From: Gammaproteobacteria bacterium
GTDB taxonomy: Bacteria; Pseudomonadota; Gammaproteobacteria; Steroidobacterales; Woeseiaceae
Direction: 5' to 3'
Assembly (NCBI GenBank): GCA_029884165.1
Contig: JAOUIH010000012.1
Span: 1 to 64,000 of the forward strand
Length of the DNA stretch: 64,000 nucleotides
Below the pieces are notes generated by a model that saw only the letters and a list, made by a program, of their open reading frames with translations, was not told the origin of the DNA and ran no database searches. This document shows positions 54,001-62,054 of the stretch, piece after piece (positions within the stretch are counted from its first letter, which is position 1; every line of letters begins with the position of its first letter). A program made the translations under genes and the position numbers.

Positions 54001-54379
54001 GCAGGCTCATCCGGGCGAGTCGGAGGCGCTGGCGGAACGTATTCGGCAGAGGGTTGCGTCGGCCGAATTCGTGCTTCCAGATGGACAAATTGTGCGTACG
54101 ACATGTTCGATCGGCTTCACAGCGTTCCCGCTGTTCAGCGGGCAGGCGAGAAATGGCAGCCTCGACGACGTCATCAACATCGCGGACAACCTGATGTACG
54201 AGGCCAAGCGCGAACGCAACGCCTGGGTAGGCATGCTCAGCATCAACGAGGCCGTGACCAGCGAGGGCTACAAGGCGGATGCGCTGGAACCGACGTCGCT
54301 GCTCTTCCGCGCACGCCGGCAGGGCACCCTGACCGTTCACGAGGCCGGGAATACAACCGGGCGCGCGATCGCCGGCTGA
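51071..54379 (+). CDS. Beta-propeller sensor diguanylate cyclase
   Basis: This 1102-residue membrane sensor has a signal sequence (about 1-34), many two-component-regulator propeller repeats (IWVGT/LWIGT every 40-50 residues, to about 690), a Y_Y_Y domain, one membrane helix near 810, a coiled coil (KLQREEEYSRRLEQEVQKRT) and a GGDEF domain. The active loop RWGGDEF (about 967) and the inhibitory RxxD site five residues before it (RRSD) are intact, so it should make c-di-GMP with product feedback. Propeller ectodomains usually sit on hybrid kinases, often for carbohydrate fragments. Here the output is c-di-GMP. Confidence 0.93.
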   Translation: MMANIAPNRKMHWGGARYLLTFITIWSTSSFASADVHPMRFDRLTQDDGLSQSSVISIHQDSEGFIWFGTENGLNRYDGYEFKHFRRDRGNNAALRNDFIFALTEARDGGLWIATNGGGLSYFDADRQQFRNFLHDPANPEGIGGNIVRALLRDRDDRLWVGMRGAGLDRYDARDGKFHHIDLGGPASVFALYQDRRGAIWAGADEGLFRIDPETGAVRHFANDPDDGTSLSGNQVRSLLEDARGNLWIGTRGAGLNRFSLETSTFEHFRNDPSNPASLSSDRVTAILEDDAGRLWIGTADGLNLFDRNSGNFRRFQNESADASSLGGNSVAALYQDRGGIIWVGTLTGGISKWNPRTWTLGFLDSRDLAESNEESRPNVSAITTDADGKLWIGTFGDGLIRRDRDTGKSVHYRFDPADPDSISDDRIMSLRFGSDGKLWIGTMTGGLNRFDPLTGRNSVFRHDPADPTSISANGIMTIFEDSSGLVWAGTFGGGISVFDPIKGHFTRYAADGAEGSLSSDRVTSIAEDRNGMIWVGTDGGGLNILNPKTGRFQAYRYDGDDPTSVADETIYSLHVDGEGTVWVGTRGGGLDRVAGSSTSPADVRFANVSQKNGLANDVIYSIQSDANGDIWLSTNYGISRLNPETGAIRNLHSRDGLQSEEFNFGASHRSPKGELFFGGINGYNAFKPETLATNSKAPAILLTGINGPGDRLKSGIPVDTEKGVELSYRDDIVNFQFAALDYSSPEKNRYMYKLEGFNEEWIDLGNRRRITFTDLSDGNYLLRVRAANSDGVWNDAGISIPVRVTPAPWDTWWAYLGYIAIAMQLGLFLWWGHQRKLQREEEYSRRLEQEVQKRTDELSKRNDELRQLNRSLQESSLSDPLTGLRNRRFVFEEVSREMSNIGRKHEKKLEGLDPSKAADLVFMVIDLDNFKPINDTYGHAAGDKVLLDIRDVLLSTCRRSDFVIRWGGDEFVVIAKQAHPGESEALAERIRQRVASAEFVLPDGQIVRTTCSIGFTAFPLFSGQARNGSLDDVINIADNLMYEAKRERNAWVGMLSINEAVTSEGYKADALEPTSLLFRARRQGTLTVHEAGNTTGRAIAG

Positions 54380-54599
54380 CCGGTAAAGCCACCGCGCGGG
54401 TAGCAAAGGCTAACCTCTTTCCGTGCTCCGGGTGAGACCCTGCCGGGCCCGGGCGGTGCACCCCTGCGCTGTCGACTTCGGCCTCGAGACCGGCATCTGA
54501 CCTTCGACCAGGACCATTCAGCCTGCCCCCGGTCTGCGTTACCATGCGCTTTCGGCGAGACCGAACGAAGAACGTCGCATCGAATTGAGGCAGAAGACG

Positions 54600-54944
54600 A
54601 TGACCGATCCGGCGCTTATTACGCCGCGGCGACCCGCCGACGTCCTGTCCCTTGCGCTCGATTGGGTGTACGCCGGCCGCAAGGTCGCGATTGCGACGGT
54701 CGTCGAGACCAGCGGCTCGTCGCCGCGCCCGGTTGGCAGCAACCTCGTCGTCGACGGCGACGGCAACTTCGAGGGCTCGGTCTCCGGCGGCTGCGTCGAG
54801 AGCGCCGTGGTCGGCGCAGCGCAGGACGTCATCGCAAGCGGCGCGCCTGCCCTGCTCGAGTTCGGTTACAGCGACGCCGATGCCTGGGCCGTCGGCCTTG
54901 CCTGCGGCGGCAGGATCCACGTCTACCTGGAGCGCATCGAGTGA
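54600..54944 (+). CDS. XdhC/CoxI-family protein, N-terminal half
   Basis: This 114-residue protein has the XdhC/CoxI N-terminal motif (VVETSGSSPRPVGSNLVV, GSVSGGCVESAVVGAA). XdhC proteins sulfurylate or insert the molybdenum cofactor into xanthine-dehydrogenase-type enzymes. The ATG at 54600 has GAGG 9 nt before it. Its stop overlaps the GTG of the next gene (GTGA), so the two halves are made together. No molybdenum hydroxylase genes lie nearby. The 220 bp upstream (54380-54599) hold no visible feature. Confidence 0.82.
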   Translation: MTDPALITPRRPADVLSLALDWVYAGRKVAIATVVETSGSSPRPVGSNLVVDGDGNFEGSVSGGCVESAVVGAAQDVIASGAPALLEFGYSDADAWAVGLACGGRIHVYLERIE

Positions 54945-55645
54945 AGCGCGAGCTCCTGGAGACGCTCGTCGCGGCACGCGAGCACCGCGAGCCGGTCGTG
55001 CTGGCGCGCGGGCTGGCGTCGGGCCGGCAGTTCATCGCCACGCTGCGCGAGTTCGCCGGCGACGACGACGACGTAGACCCGGCGCTGCGGGACGCCGCGC
55101 GCGCCGCGCTGGACTGCGAGGGTGCGCGAAGCGTCACCGTCGGCGCGGAGGCCTGGCTGTTACAGACGCTGGTCGAGCCGGCCCGGATCGTCGTCGTCGG
55201 AGCCGTGCACATCGCCCAGGCGCTGGTGCCGATGGCGCTGCGCACCGGCTACGCGGTGGTCCTGATCGATCCCCGCACCGCGTTCGCGAGTGAGGAGCGC
55301 TTCCCGGGCATCCGCATCGATCACCGCTGGCCCGGCGAGGCGATGCCGGATCTCGCGCTGGACCCGCAGACGGCGGTCGTGGCGCTGAGCCACGACCCGA
55401 AAATCGACGACCCGGCGCTCGAGGCGGCGATGGACTCGGATGCGTTCTACATCGGTGCACTGGGCAGCCGCGGCAACCAGGCGAAGCGCCGCGAGCGATA
55501 CGCCGCGCGTGGCTACACGGATGCGCAGATCGACCGCATCCACGGCCCGATCGGGCTGCCGCTCGGTGGTCGTTCGCCGGCGGAAATCGCCGTCGCCACG
55601 CTCGCCGAGATCATCCAGGCGCGTTACCGGCCGCGCGACCAGTAG
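54941..55645 (+). CDS. XdhC/CoxI-family protein, Rossmann half
   Basis: This 234-residue protein has a helical N-terminal part and the XdhC C-terminal Rossmann domain (RIVVVGAVHIAQALVPMA, VALSHDPKIDDPAL, YIGALGSRGNQAKR, GPIGLPLGGRSPAEIAVA). It is the natural second half of the preceding protein. Splitting XdhC over two ORFs is known in several bacteria, so this is not taken as a frameshift. The client molybdoenzyme must be encoded elsewhere. Confidence 0.85.
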   Translation: MKRELLETLVAAREHREPVVLARGLASGRQFIATLREFAGDDDDVDPALRDAARAALDCEGARSVTVGAEAWLLQTLVEPARIVVVGAVHIAQALVPMALRTGYAVVLIDPRTAFASEERFPGIRIDHRWPGEAMPDLALDPQTAVVALSHDPKIDDPALEAAMDSDAFYIGALGSRGNQAKRRERYAARGYTDAQIDRIHGPIGLPLGGRSPAEIAVATLAEIIQARYRPRDQ

Positions 55646-55751
55646 ACTGACCGGCATCCCCGCTGGCAGGCTCAGCAAGAAACACTAGCAATGCCGGCAC
55701 GAAGCGGGCACCGCACGGCAGCATTGGAGTCGTCAGCGCTCGGTACGCGCT

Positions 55752-56939
55752 TCAGGGCCGGAGCTTCTCGTCCCAGTCGAGAACACCATACTTGGCCAGC
55801 ACCCGCTTCAGGTCCTCGACCGGGATCGCCTTCAGCTCGCCGCGACCGCTCGTCACGGTCGTCGCCTTGAAGATCGCGTTGTAGATCGCCTCCTCGGTTG
55901 CCTCGGCGGTCGCGGCGAACAGCGGCGACATCGATTCGTTGACGAGCACCTCGCTTTCGACCGGTGCCGCGCTCGAGCGCGGCCGCCGCAGCGACGGATG
56001 CGTCGAGAAGGCGATCACGTAGTCGCCCGAGCCGTTGCTCGCGTAAGAGCCGGTGCGCGCGAGACCCATCATTGCGCGCATGCCGAGGCGGTCGAGATTG
56101 CGTGCCGTCAGCGGCGCATCGGTCGCGACGACCATCATGATCGAACCGTCAGCCTGGTCGGACGCGTCCGCCTCGAGTTGCTCCCGGTAGGCGTAGTTGC
56201 CGAGTTCACGGCCCACCGGGGCACCGTTGATCGTCAGGATGCCTCCGTAGTTGGTCTGCACCAGCACACCGATCGTGTAACCGCCGAGGGACTCCGGCAG
56301 CACCCGCGAACTCGTGCCGATGCCACCCTTCCAGCCGAAGGCCTGCGTGCCGGTGCCGGCGCCGACGCTGCCCTCCGCTACCGGGCCATCGCTCGCCGCG
56401 TCCAGCGCCGCGAACACCTCGGCACGCTGGATCGGATCGGCCCACATGTTGTTGACGACGCTGTCGTTGGTCTCGCCGACGACCGGGTTGACCGTGTGCT
56501 CGCCCATGCCCGGCTGAAGGTAGACCCACTCCTTCAGCGCGTTCGCCGCGCTCCATACGCACAGTGTGCAGGTCAGGAGGATCGGCGTTTCGATCTCGCC
56601 GAATTCGCGCACCTGGGTCTCGCCAATCAGCTTTCCGTAGCCGTTGCCGACGTGTATCCAGGCGGGCACCGGGTGCGTGTACATGTTGCCGGGTGCCGGG
56701 ATGATCGCCGTAACGCCCGTGCGTATGTCGTCGCCCCGGACCACGGTCTGGTGACCGACCCGGACGCCGCCGACGTCCGTGATCGCGTTAAGGGCACCGG
56801 TCGGGAATACCCCGACGACGAGCCCGACGTCCCGGGCGCGGGGTCGCTCGGCCGTCTGCGCCGGGGTAGTCCCTGCGACGAACAGAAACAGCAGGCCTGA
56901 GAAAATGAGAACGCTGCGTGACAGGATACTCGATTGCAT
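55752..56939 (-). CDS. P1-family (DmpA/BapA-like) aminopeptidase
   Basis: This 395-residue protein has a signal peptide (LIFSGLLFLFVAGTTPAQ) and a P1 fold of the N-terminal-nucleophile class. The family self-cleaves before a Ser, seen here in WKGGIGTSSR; VGAGTGTQAFG precedes it. DmpA is a D-amino-peptidase/amidase and BapA cleaves beta-peptides, so an exported enzyme for unusual peptides is likely. It follows the DUF5916 gene on the same strand after 144 bp. The ATG at 56939 exposes the signal; the earlier 57077 start does not. Confidence 0.88.
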   Translation of the reverse strand: MQSSILSRSVLIFSGLLFLFVAGTTPAQTAERPRARDVGLVVGVFPTGALNAITDVGGVRVGHQTVVRGDDIRTGVTAIIPAPGNMYTHPVPAWIHVGNGYGKLIGETQVREFGEIETPILLTCTLCVWSAANALKEWVYLQPGMGEHTVNPVVGETNDSVVNNMWADPIQRAEVFAALDAASDGPVAEGSVGAGTGTQAFGWKGGIGTSSRVLPESLGGYTIGVLVQTNYGGILTINGAPVGRELGNYAYREQLEADASDQADGSIMMVVATDAPLTARNLDRLGMRAMMGLARTGSYASNGSGDYVIAFSTHPSLRRPRSSAAPVESEVLVNESMSPLFAATAEATEEAIYNAIFKATTVTSGRGELKAIPVEDLKRVLAKYGVLDWDEKLRP

Positions 56940-57040
56940 GACGAAGGCTCCGCAAGGGCTATCGACGCACAGTATTGATATGTCGACACACAGGCAAGCG
57001 TGCCGCGATCGCGGCTCACGCAGCACGAATCGATGGGAGC

Positions 57041-57070
57041 CGCGGGCGGCCGAGGGCGGCCGAGGGCGGC
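57041..57070. repeat. Triple 10-bp direct repeat
   Basis: CGCGGGCGGC is followed by two copies of CGAGGGCGGC, then the palindrome GGGCGGCCGCCC extends the last unit. It lies between the P1 peptidase and DUF5916 genes. No function is evident. Confidence 0.5.
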
Positions 57071-57083
57071 CGCCCACTCGGTA

Positions 57084-59291
57084 TCAGTTGAACACGTCGA
57101 ACATGTAGCTGTACTTGACGATGAACTCGCGGCCATTGGGCGGCGCGCCAGGAAAGCGCTCGTCGAACTCATTGTAAACGACGAACAGGCCCGAGTTCGC
57201 GGTGCGCAACAGTGAGAATCGGATATTCGTCGACAGGGTGTCGGCCGCGTCGTTGTACTGGACGAGGGCCTGCAACAGCATGCGCGGCGTAAACGAGTAC
57301 GAAAGTCGGAGGCGCGACACCATGACCGAGAACTCCCCGTCCGGGACCGGCAGGTCGAAGTCGTTGTATACAACCGACAGCTCGGAACTGAACGTCTCGC
57401 CAATACGGTACACCACGGTCGGCGTCGCCTGTACGCGAGTACCGCCGAACTTGTCGCCGGCGTTCAATCGGAACTGCAGGCTCAATGGTGCCGAAAGGTC
57501 GGTCCGGAAATGCAGCGCGGCTTCGGTCCCGGAGTACGTACCCGGCTGTACCACGACGCCGCCCACGATTTCGAACGGATCTTTCAGGCCATCCTTGACG
57601 TAGTTGACGCCGGTATCGACCTGGTAACCGTTTTTGAATTCCCAGTGGATATCGTAGTGCTGGAACCCGGTCTCCATGAAACCGTCCAGGTCCCAGAAAT
57701 TTCGAATGCGGATGTGAGGCCGAACTTCGAGCAGCGGACCCTCGGGCCGGTATCGGCGCATGACATAGAATTCGGCACGTTTATAGTCGTCGCGGAGCAG
57801 GAAGCCGACTTCGGGATTGAAGTCCTCGCGCACCTGGCCGTAACCGAGTTGTCCGGACCAGGTCGAGGAGTCGTAGCTCATCTTCGTCGAATACGCGTAA
57901 TCGTCTCCTTCAAGCCCCGGCGTGCTGGTCTTCGAATACCAGCCGTCGAAAAGGAGGTTTTTGCCGACACCCCAGCGGCCGTCGATCGCGTAGGTTTGAT
58001 TTTCGTCTTTGGCGCCAGGCGGCAGCAAACTGCCGTCACCCTGGCGGCCCACGACCAGCGCGCCGATCGACGAACGGTTCGGCAATTCCTGGTTGACGCG
58101 TGCGACGACATAGTCGTTCTGCGGTGCAACGCCGTCCAGGCCAGCGTCGGCCATGTAAAGGAAGCCCACGTTGGTCGCCGAACCCACTTTGCCCGAAAGG
58201 CGTACGCCGCCGTCGATTGCCACCTGTTCGCCGTCGACGATCCCGATCCGTCTGCTGAAGAAGAGCTCTTCTTCGCCCCCGTTGCCCACGGAGAACAACC
58301 CCGCGTTCTCGAGGAAGAACGGCCGCTTCTCCGGAAGGAAAATGCTGAACCGGTCGAGATTGACCACGACGTCGTCGACCTCGACCTGGGCAAAATCCGT
58401 ATTGTAGGTTGCATCGAGCGTCAGGCTGGGCGTCAGCGAATACTTTATGTCGACGCCGAATTCCTGGTTGCTTTCCGTCCCCGCGAGTTCGCCGCCGCGC
58501 TCCCACTTCGCAAGTGCATACGGAGTAATCTGCAGATTGCGCGTTGGGGGCGGGCTCAGGCCGGCGACGGTACCCGCCTCGGATATACGATTGAGATTTC
58601 GTTCCCGTGCGATCGGCGCCCAGTACACGATTTCATTGTTCCGGCGTATGTTTCGCTGGAAGTTGATGCCCCAGGACTGGTTGTCGCCCTTGCCGAAACG
58701 CAGCGTGCGGAACGGGATCTCGAATTCGGCGCTCCAGCCTATGTCAGTGATCGTGGCTACGACATTCCAGCTGCCGTCCCAGTTCAGATTGAAGACGCCG
58801 CCCGAGTTCGGGCCGCGAACCGTTTCCACACCCTCCTTGGTGATCTGCGCATCGTATTCGACGCCGGCCGGGTTCGTGCCGAACAGGAAACCGTTCTGCC
58901 GGTCCAGGAGGCCATCGATGACCATGCGGAAACTGTCGGAATCGTCGAGCGAGGAGTCGCGCCGGCTGTCGGAAACGATGATGCCCGAGGGATCGTCGTC
59001 GTAGGCGATCACGCCGACATAAAGCGACGTGTCGGTAAAGCCGATGAACACCTCGGTTTCCTGCGACGCAGGCGCCCCGAGCACCGGTTGAACCGCGGTA
59101 AAGCCGCGCGTCGGAACCACGTTCTCCCAGGCGCTGTCGCCGGCGACGATGCCGTCCAGGTTAGGCGCCTTCTCCAGCTTGAATGCCCGTGTTTCCGGCC
59201 GGGGCAACTGGTCGAGCCGTATGTTGGTCTGGCCTGCCGCGCCGGCCGCGAACAGCAGCGCCACGGACGCAAGAATCCCTCGCAGGTACAC
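57084..59291 (-). CDS. DUF5916 outer-membrane barrel with CBM9-like domain
   Basis: This 735-residue exported protein has a signal (ILASVALLFAAGAAGQ), an N-terminal carbohydrate-binding-family-9-like domain (NLDGIVAGDSAWENVVPTRG, SLYVGVIAYDDDPSG, DSDSFRMVIDGLLD) and a C-terminal region of alternating beta strands (DUF5916), ending SYMFDVFN, as expected of an outer-membrane barrel. Family members often sit beside secreted peptidases, but their role is unproved. The GTG at 59291 is chosen for GGGAG 5 nt before it; an earlier in-frame start is at 59342. Confidence 0.85.
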   Translation of the reverse strand: MYLRGILASVALLFAAGAAGQTNIRLDQLPRPETRAFKLEKAPNLDGIVAGDSAWENVVPTRGFTAVQPVLGAPASQETEVFIGFTDTSLYVGVIAYDDDPSGIIVSDSRRDSSLDDSDSFRMVIDGLLDRQNGFLFGTNPAGVEYDAQITKEGVETVRGPNSGGVFNLNWDGSWNVVATITDIGWSAEFEIPFRTLRFGKGDNQSWGINFQRNIRRNNEIVYWAPIARERNLNRISEAGTVAGLSPPPTRNLQITPYALAKWERGGELAGTESNQEFGVDIKYSLTPSLTLDATYNTDFAQVEVDDVVVNLDRFSIFLPEKRPFFLENAGLFSVGNGGEEELFFSRRIGIVDGEQVAIDGGVRLSGKVGSATNVGFLYMADAGLDGVAPQNDYVVARVNQELPNRSSIGALVVGRQGDGSLLPPGAKDENQTYAIDGRWGVGKNLLFDGWYSKTSTPGLEGDDYAYSTKMSYDSSTWSGQLGYGQVREDFNPEVGFLLRDDYKRAEFYVMRRYRPEGPLLEVRPHIRIRNFWDLDGFMETGFQHYDIHWEFKNGYQVDTGVNYVKDGLKDPFEIVGGVVVQPGTYSGTEAALHFRTDLSAPLSLQFRLNAGDKFGGTRVQATPTVVYRIGETFSSELSVVYNDFDLPVPDGEFSVMVSRLRLSYSFTPRMLLQALVQYNDAADTLSTNIRFSLLRTANSGLFVVYNEFDERFPGAPPNGREFIVKYSYMFDVFN

Positions 59292-59455
59292 GCGATCTCC
59301 CGATTGTTTCAACGAAGCCCCCGATAGTTGCCGCAGCAACAAACAGCCTGCTGCGCGCCGAGCAAAACGGCCTGCAAGTTTAAGGACTTATGGACCTCGC
59401 GCAACGCGCCGAGTTCGCTATGCGCAACACCCCGGACGGCTTATAGCCGTTGGTT

Positions 59456-60457
59456 TCAATCGGTACGCAGGCGGTCCCGGTAGGCAAACAGCCCGGCCGA
59501 TCCGCCCGTGTGGACGAACACGACGTTCTTCGCACCGGCGAAGTATCCCTTGCCGACCAGGTCGATCATGCCGGCCAGGCCTTTGCCGCTGTAGACCGGA
59601 TCGAACAGCAGGCCCTCGAGCCTCGCCAGCAGCAGTACCGCCTCGTTCATGGCATCCGTCGGCACCCCGTAGCCCGGTCCGACGTAATCGCAGTTTGCGA
59701 CGACGTCTTCTCGTTGCACGATGCCGGGCGCGCCGAGAAATTCGGCAGTCTCGCAGGCCAGCTTGTACACCTTCGCTTCCTGGTCGGGCTTCGGCGCATT
59801 CACGCCGATGCCGGTGAGCGGGATGTTGCTGGACATCGCCTTCAGCCCGACGACGAGTCCCGCCTGCGTGCCCGCGCTGCCGGTCGCGTGCACGACATGA
59901 TCGACCACCAGGTCTTGCCGGTTGGCCTGCGTGATCAGCTCCAGCGCACAGTCGACGTAACCGAGCGCCCCGATCGGGTTCGAACCGCCGCCCGGAATAA
60001 TGTAAGGCGTCTCGCCTTGCTCGCGCAGCTCCGCAGCAACCTTCTCCATCTCCGCGTTCATGTCCGAGCCCTTCCGCACATCACGGATGCCGGCCCCGAA
60101 CAGGTGATCCAGAAAGACGTTGCCCGAGTTCAGGTAGATCTCGGATGCGTCACCGACCCGCTTCTCGAACACGAGCTCGCACTTCATGCCCAGCTTGCAG
60201 GCGGCCGCCGCGGTTTGCCGCGCATGGTTGGACTGCACCGCGCCCTGTGTGATGACGACCGTCGCCTTCCGCTTTAGCGCGTCGGCCATCAGGAACTCAA
60301 GCTTGCGCGTCTTGTTGCCGCCCGTGCCGAGGCCCGTGCAGTCGTCGCGCTTGACGTGAATGTCCGGCCCGCCGAGATGCTTCGAGAGGCGGGGCAGGTA
60401 TTCGAGCGGGGTCGGCAGATGCGCCAGCGAAACGCGTGGAAATCGGGATAACAGCAC
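59456..60457 (-). CDS. D-cysteine desulfhydrase / L-cysteate sulfo-lyase-like PLP enzyme
   Basis: This 333-residue beta-family PLP protein has the Schiff-base Lys in [15 protein letters not shown] and the [29 protein letters not shown] and [12 protein letters not shown] blocks of the DcyD / CuyA / ACC-deaminase group. Members release ammonia from D-cysteine, L-cysteate or aminocyclopropane carboxylate by beta-elimination. It is the last gene of the four-gene operon (5-bp gap). Which substrate is used cannot be read from the sequence. Confidence 0.87.
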   Translation of the reverse strand: MLLSRFPRVSLAHLPTPLEYLPRLSKHLGGPDIHVKRDDCTGLGTGGNKTRKLEFLMADALKRKATVVITQGAVQSNHARQTAAAACKLGMKCELVFEKRVGDASEIYLNSGNVFLDHLFGAGIRDVRKGSDMNAEMEKVAAELREQGETPYIIPGGGSNPIGALGYVDCALELITQANRQDLVVDHVVHATGSAGTQAGLVVGLKAMSSNIPLTGIGVNAPKPDQEAKVYKLACETAEFLGAPGIVQREDVVANCDYVGPGYGVPTDAMNEAVLLLARLEGLLFDPVYSGKGLAGMIDLVGKGYFAGAKNVVFVHTGGSAGLFAYRDRLRTD

Positions 60458-60462
60458 GGTCT

Positions 60463-61212
60463 TTACCTTTTCGTTAAATTGTCGGTCGGCAGGGCCCTGG
60501 CGCCGGTCGCGTAGTCGACGCTGCGACTCGCAAGCACCCGGGTCGAAGAAATCAGCGCTACGCCGTCACGCACGGCATCCAGCACCAGCGGTATCTCGGT
60601 GCAGCCGGCTATGACCGCTTGCGCGCCGGCATCGGCCAGGGTGATCGCGATCTCGCGCATCGCGGCGCGCACCGCCTCGCCGGTGTCACCCGACTTGACG
60701 CGGAAGATCAGCTCCATGCTGCGCCGCTGCGCATCCGCATCCGGCAGCGTCAGCTCGAGCCCGGCGCGCCGGAGCGCGTCCTGGTAGACGCCGGCGGCGA
60801 TGCAGGCATCGGTCGCCAGCAGGCCCACGCGGCGTATGCCGGGATGCTGCTCGCGTATCGACTGCACGGTGGTGTCGATGATACTGATGAACGGCACGGA
60901 TACCGCCGCGACCGCGTCTCCAACAAACGCATGCGCGGTGTTGCAGGGCATCACGAGAAAATGGGCGCCCGCGGCTTCGAGCCGACGGGCCATGTCGGCC
61001 AGGGTCCGCCGCACCGGCCCCGGATCACCGCGCATGGCCGCCTGGCGGTCGGGCACCTGGGGATTGTGATCGACGATCATGCGCACGTGTTCCTGGTCTC
61101 GCGACGCATCCGTCAGGCCAATTACCTCGGACATGAAATCGACGGTTGCCTCGGGGCCCATGCCGCCGAGCACGCCTACGATCAGGTCCGGGGACTTCCG
61201 GTTTTCGCTCAC
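60463..61212 (-). CDS. Aspartate/glutamate racemase family protein
   Basis: This 249-residue protein has both catalytic cysteines, in [11 protein letters not shown] and [11 protein letters not shown], and the N-terminal [15 protein letters not shown] block of aspartate-racemase-type (PLP-independent) racemases. The GTG at 61212 overlaps the stop of the upstream BKACE gene (GTGA). It should interconvert L- and D-forms of an acidic amino acid or act on a related acid such as a hydantoin or maleate. Its place beside a D-cysteine-desulfhydrase-like gene suggests D-amino-acid chemistry. Confidence 0.85.
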   Translation of the reverse strand: MSENRKSPDLIVGVLGGMGPEATVDFMSEVIGLTDASRDQEHVRMIVDHNPQVPDRQAAMRGDPGPVRRTLADMARRLEAAGAHFLVMPCNTAHAFVGDAVAAVSVPFISIIDTTVQSIREQHPGIRRVGLLATDACIAAGVYQDALRRAGLELTLPDADAQRRSMELIFRVKSGDTGEAVRAAMREIAITLADAGAQAVIAGCTEIPLVLDAVRDGVALISSTRVLASRSVDYATGARALPTDNLTKR

Positions 61213-62048
61213 CTGAGCCACAGCTCCCTGAGTTCGTCGGCGCTGGCGGGTCGACGGCCAAGCGACGACACCGCATCGCGATACTGGCTTACGAGTTCGG
61301 CATTGTTGCGTGCGGGCTGACCGTTCGACAAGACCAGATTGTTTTCGAAGCCGATCCGGACATGCCCCCCGGCCCGGGTCGCGGCGAGCATCGCGTCGAG
61401 CTCGTACTGCCCGAAACAGCAGACGGCCCACGGGAAGCGGCTGCAGTCCGCGGCGGCGAGCATCGCGTCGAGTTCCTCCGGCCGTCCCTCGAGCCGGTCG
61501 GAATAGCGTCCCAGCACGAACAGGCAGAACGGCGCCTCGTCGGCAAACAGGCCCCGTCGCCGCAGCGCGTCGAAGCGCTGCAGTTCTTCCGGCGTATAAA
61601 TGATGTATTGCGGCCAGATGCGCTGCTGGACAAGCCACGCGAAAAACCGCCCCGCTTCCGGCTCGGCTGCTTCATCCGGGCAGAGTTCGCGCAGCGCGAG
61701 CGATACGGCCTCGGGCTCGAGGTCCCTGACGCAGGCCACCTGTTCCTCGCGTGAAAAGCGACCGCCGGCCTCCGTCGTGACCTGCAGCACGAGCGCCGAA
61801 CCGACCCGTTGTCGTATCGCACGGATAGCCTCCCGGTACCGCACCGGGTCCAGCGTGTGCTGACCTTCGGCATCGCGCACATGCAGATGCAGCACCGACA
61901 CGCCGACCTGTTGGAGTTCGGCGGCGCACTCCGCGAGTTCCACGGCAGTAAGCGGCAAGGCCGGGTGATCCGCCTTCCCGCGGCGCGCACCGTTCGGCGC
62001 CGCCATGATGACGACGCGCTCCGGCACGCTGCGAGTAGAATCGATCAT
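61209..62048 (-). CDS. BKACE-family beta-keto acid cleavage enzyme
   Basis: This 279-residue TIM-barrel protein matches the beta-keto acid cleavage (Kce, 3-keto-5-aminohexanoate cleavage) family. Metal ligands are in SVLHLHVRDAEGQHTLD, and further blocks are LQVTTEAGGRFS and GGHVRIGFENNLVLSNG. It condenses a beta-keto acid with acetyl-CoA to give acetoacetate and an acyl-CoA. The family has many unknown substrates. It lies 6 bp after the aminotransferase gene, which could supply a beta-keto acid from a beta-amino acid. Confidence 0.9.
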   Translation of the reverse strand: MIDSTRSVPERVVIMAAPNGARRGKADHPALPLTAVELAECAAELQQVGVSVLHLHVRDAEGQHTLDPVRYREAIRAIRQRVGSALVLQVTTEAGGRFSREEQVACVRDLEPEAVSLALRELCPDEAAEPEAGRFFAWLVQQRIWPQYIIYTPEELQRFDALRRRGLFADEAPFCLFVLGRYSDRLEGRPEELDAMLAAADCSRFPWAVCCFGQYELDAMLAATRAGGHVRIGFENNLVLSNGQPARNNAELVSQYRDAVSSLGRRPASADELRELWLR

Positions 62049-62054
62049 TGCCGC

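Noticed and set aside
54941-54944. Frameshift splitting one xdhC gene in two
   Set aside because: The second half has a proper GTG overlapping the stop (GTGA), like other coupled genes in this window, and split XdhC pairs are known.
59292-59455. tRNA-like or regulatory RNA upstream of the DUF5916 gene
   Set aside because: No cloverleaf features or conserved arms; only ordinary leader sequence is visible.
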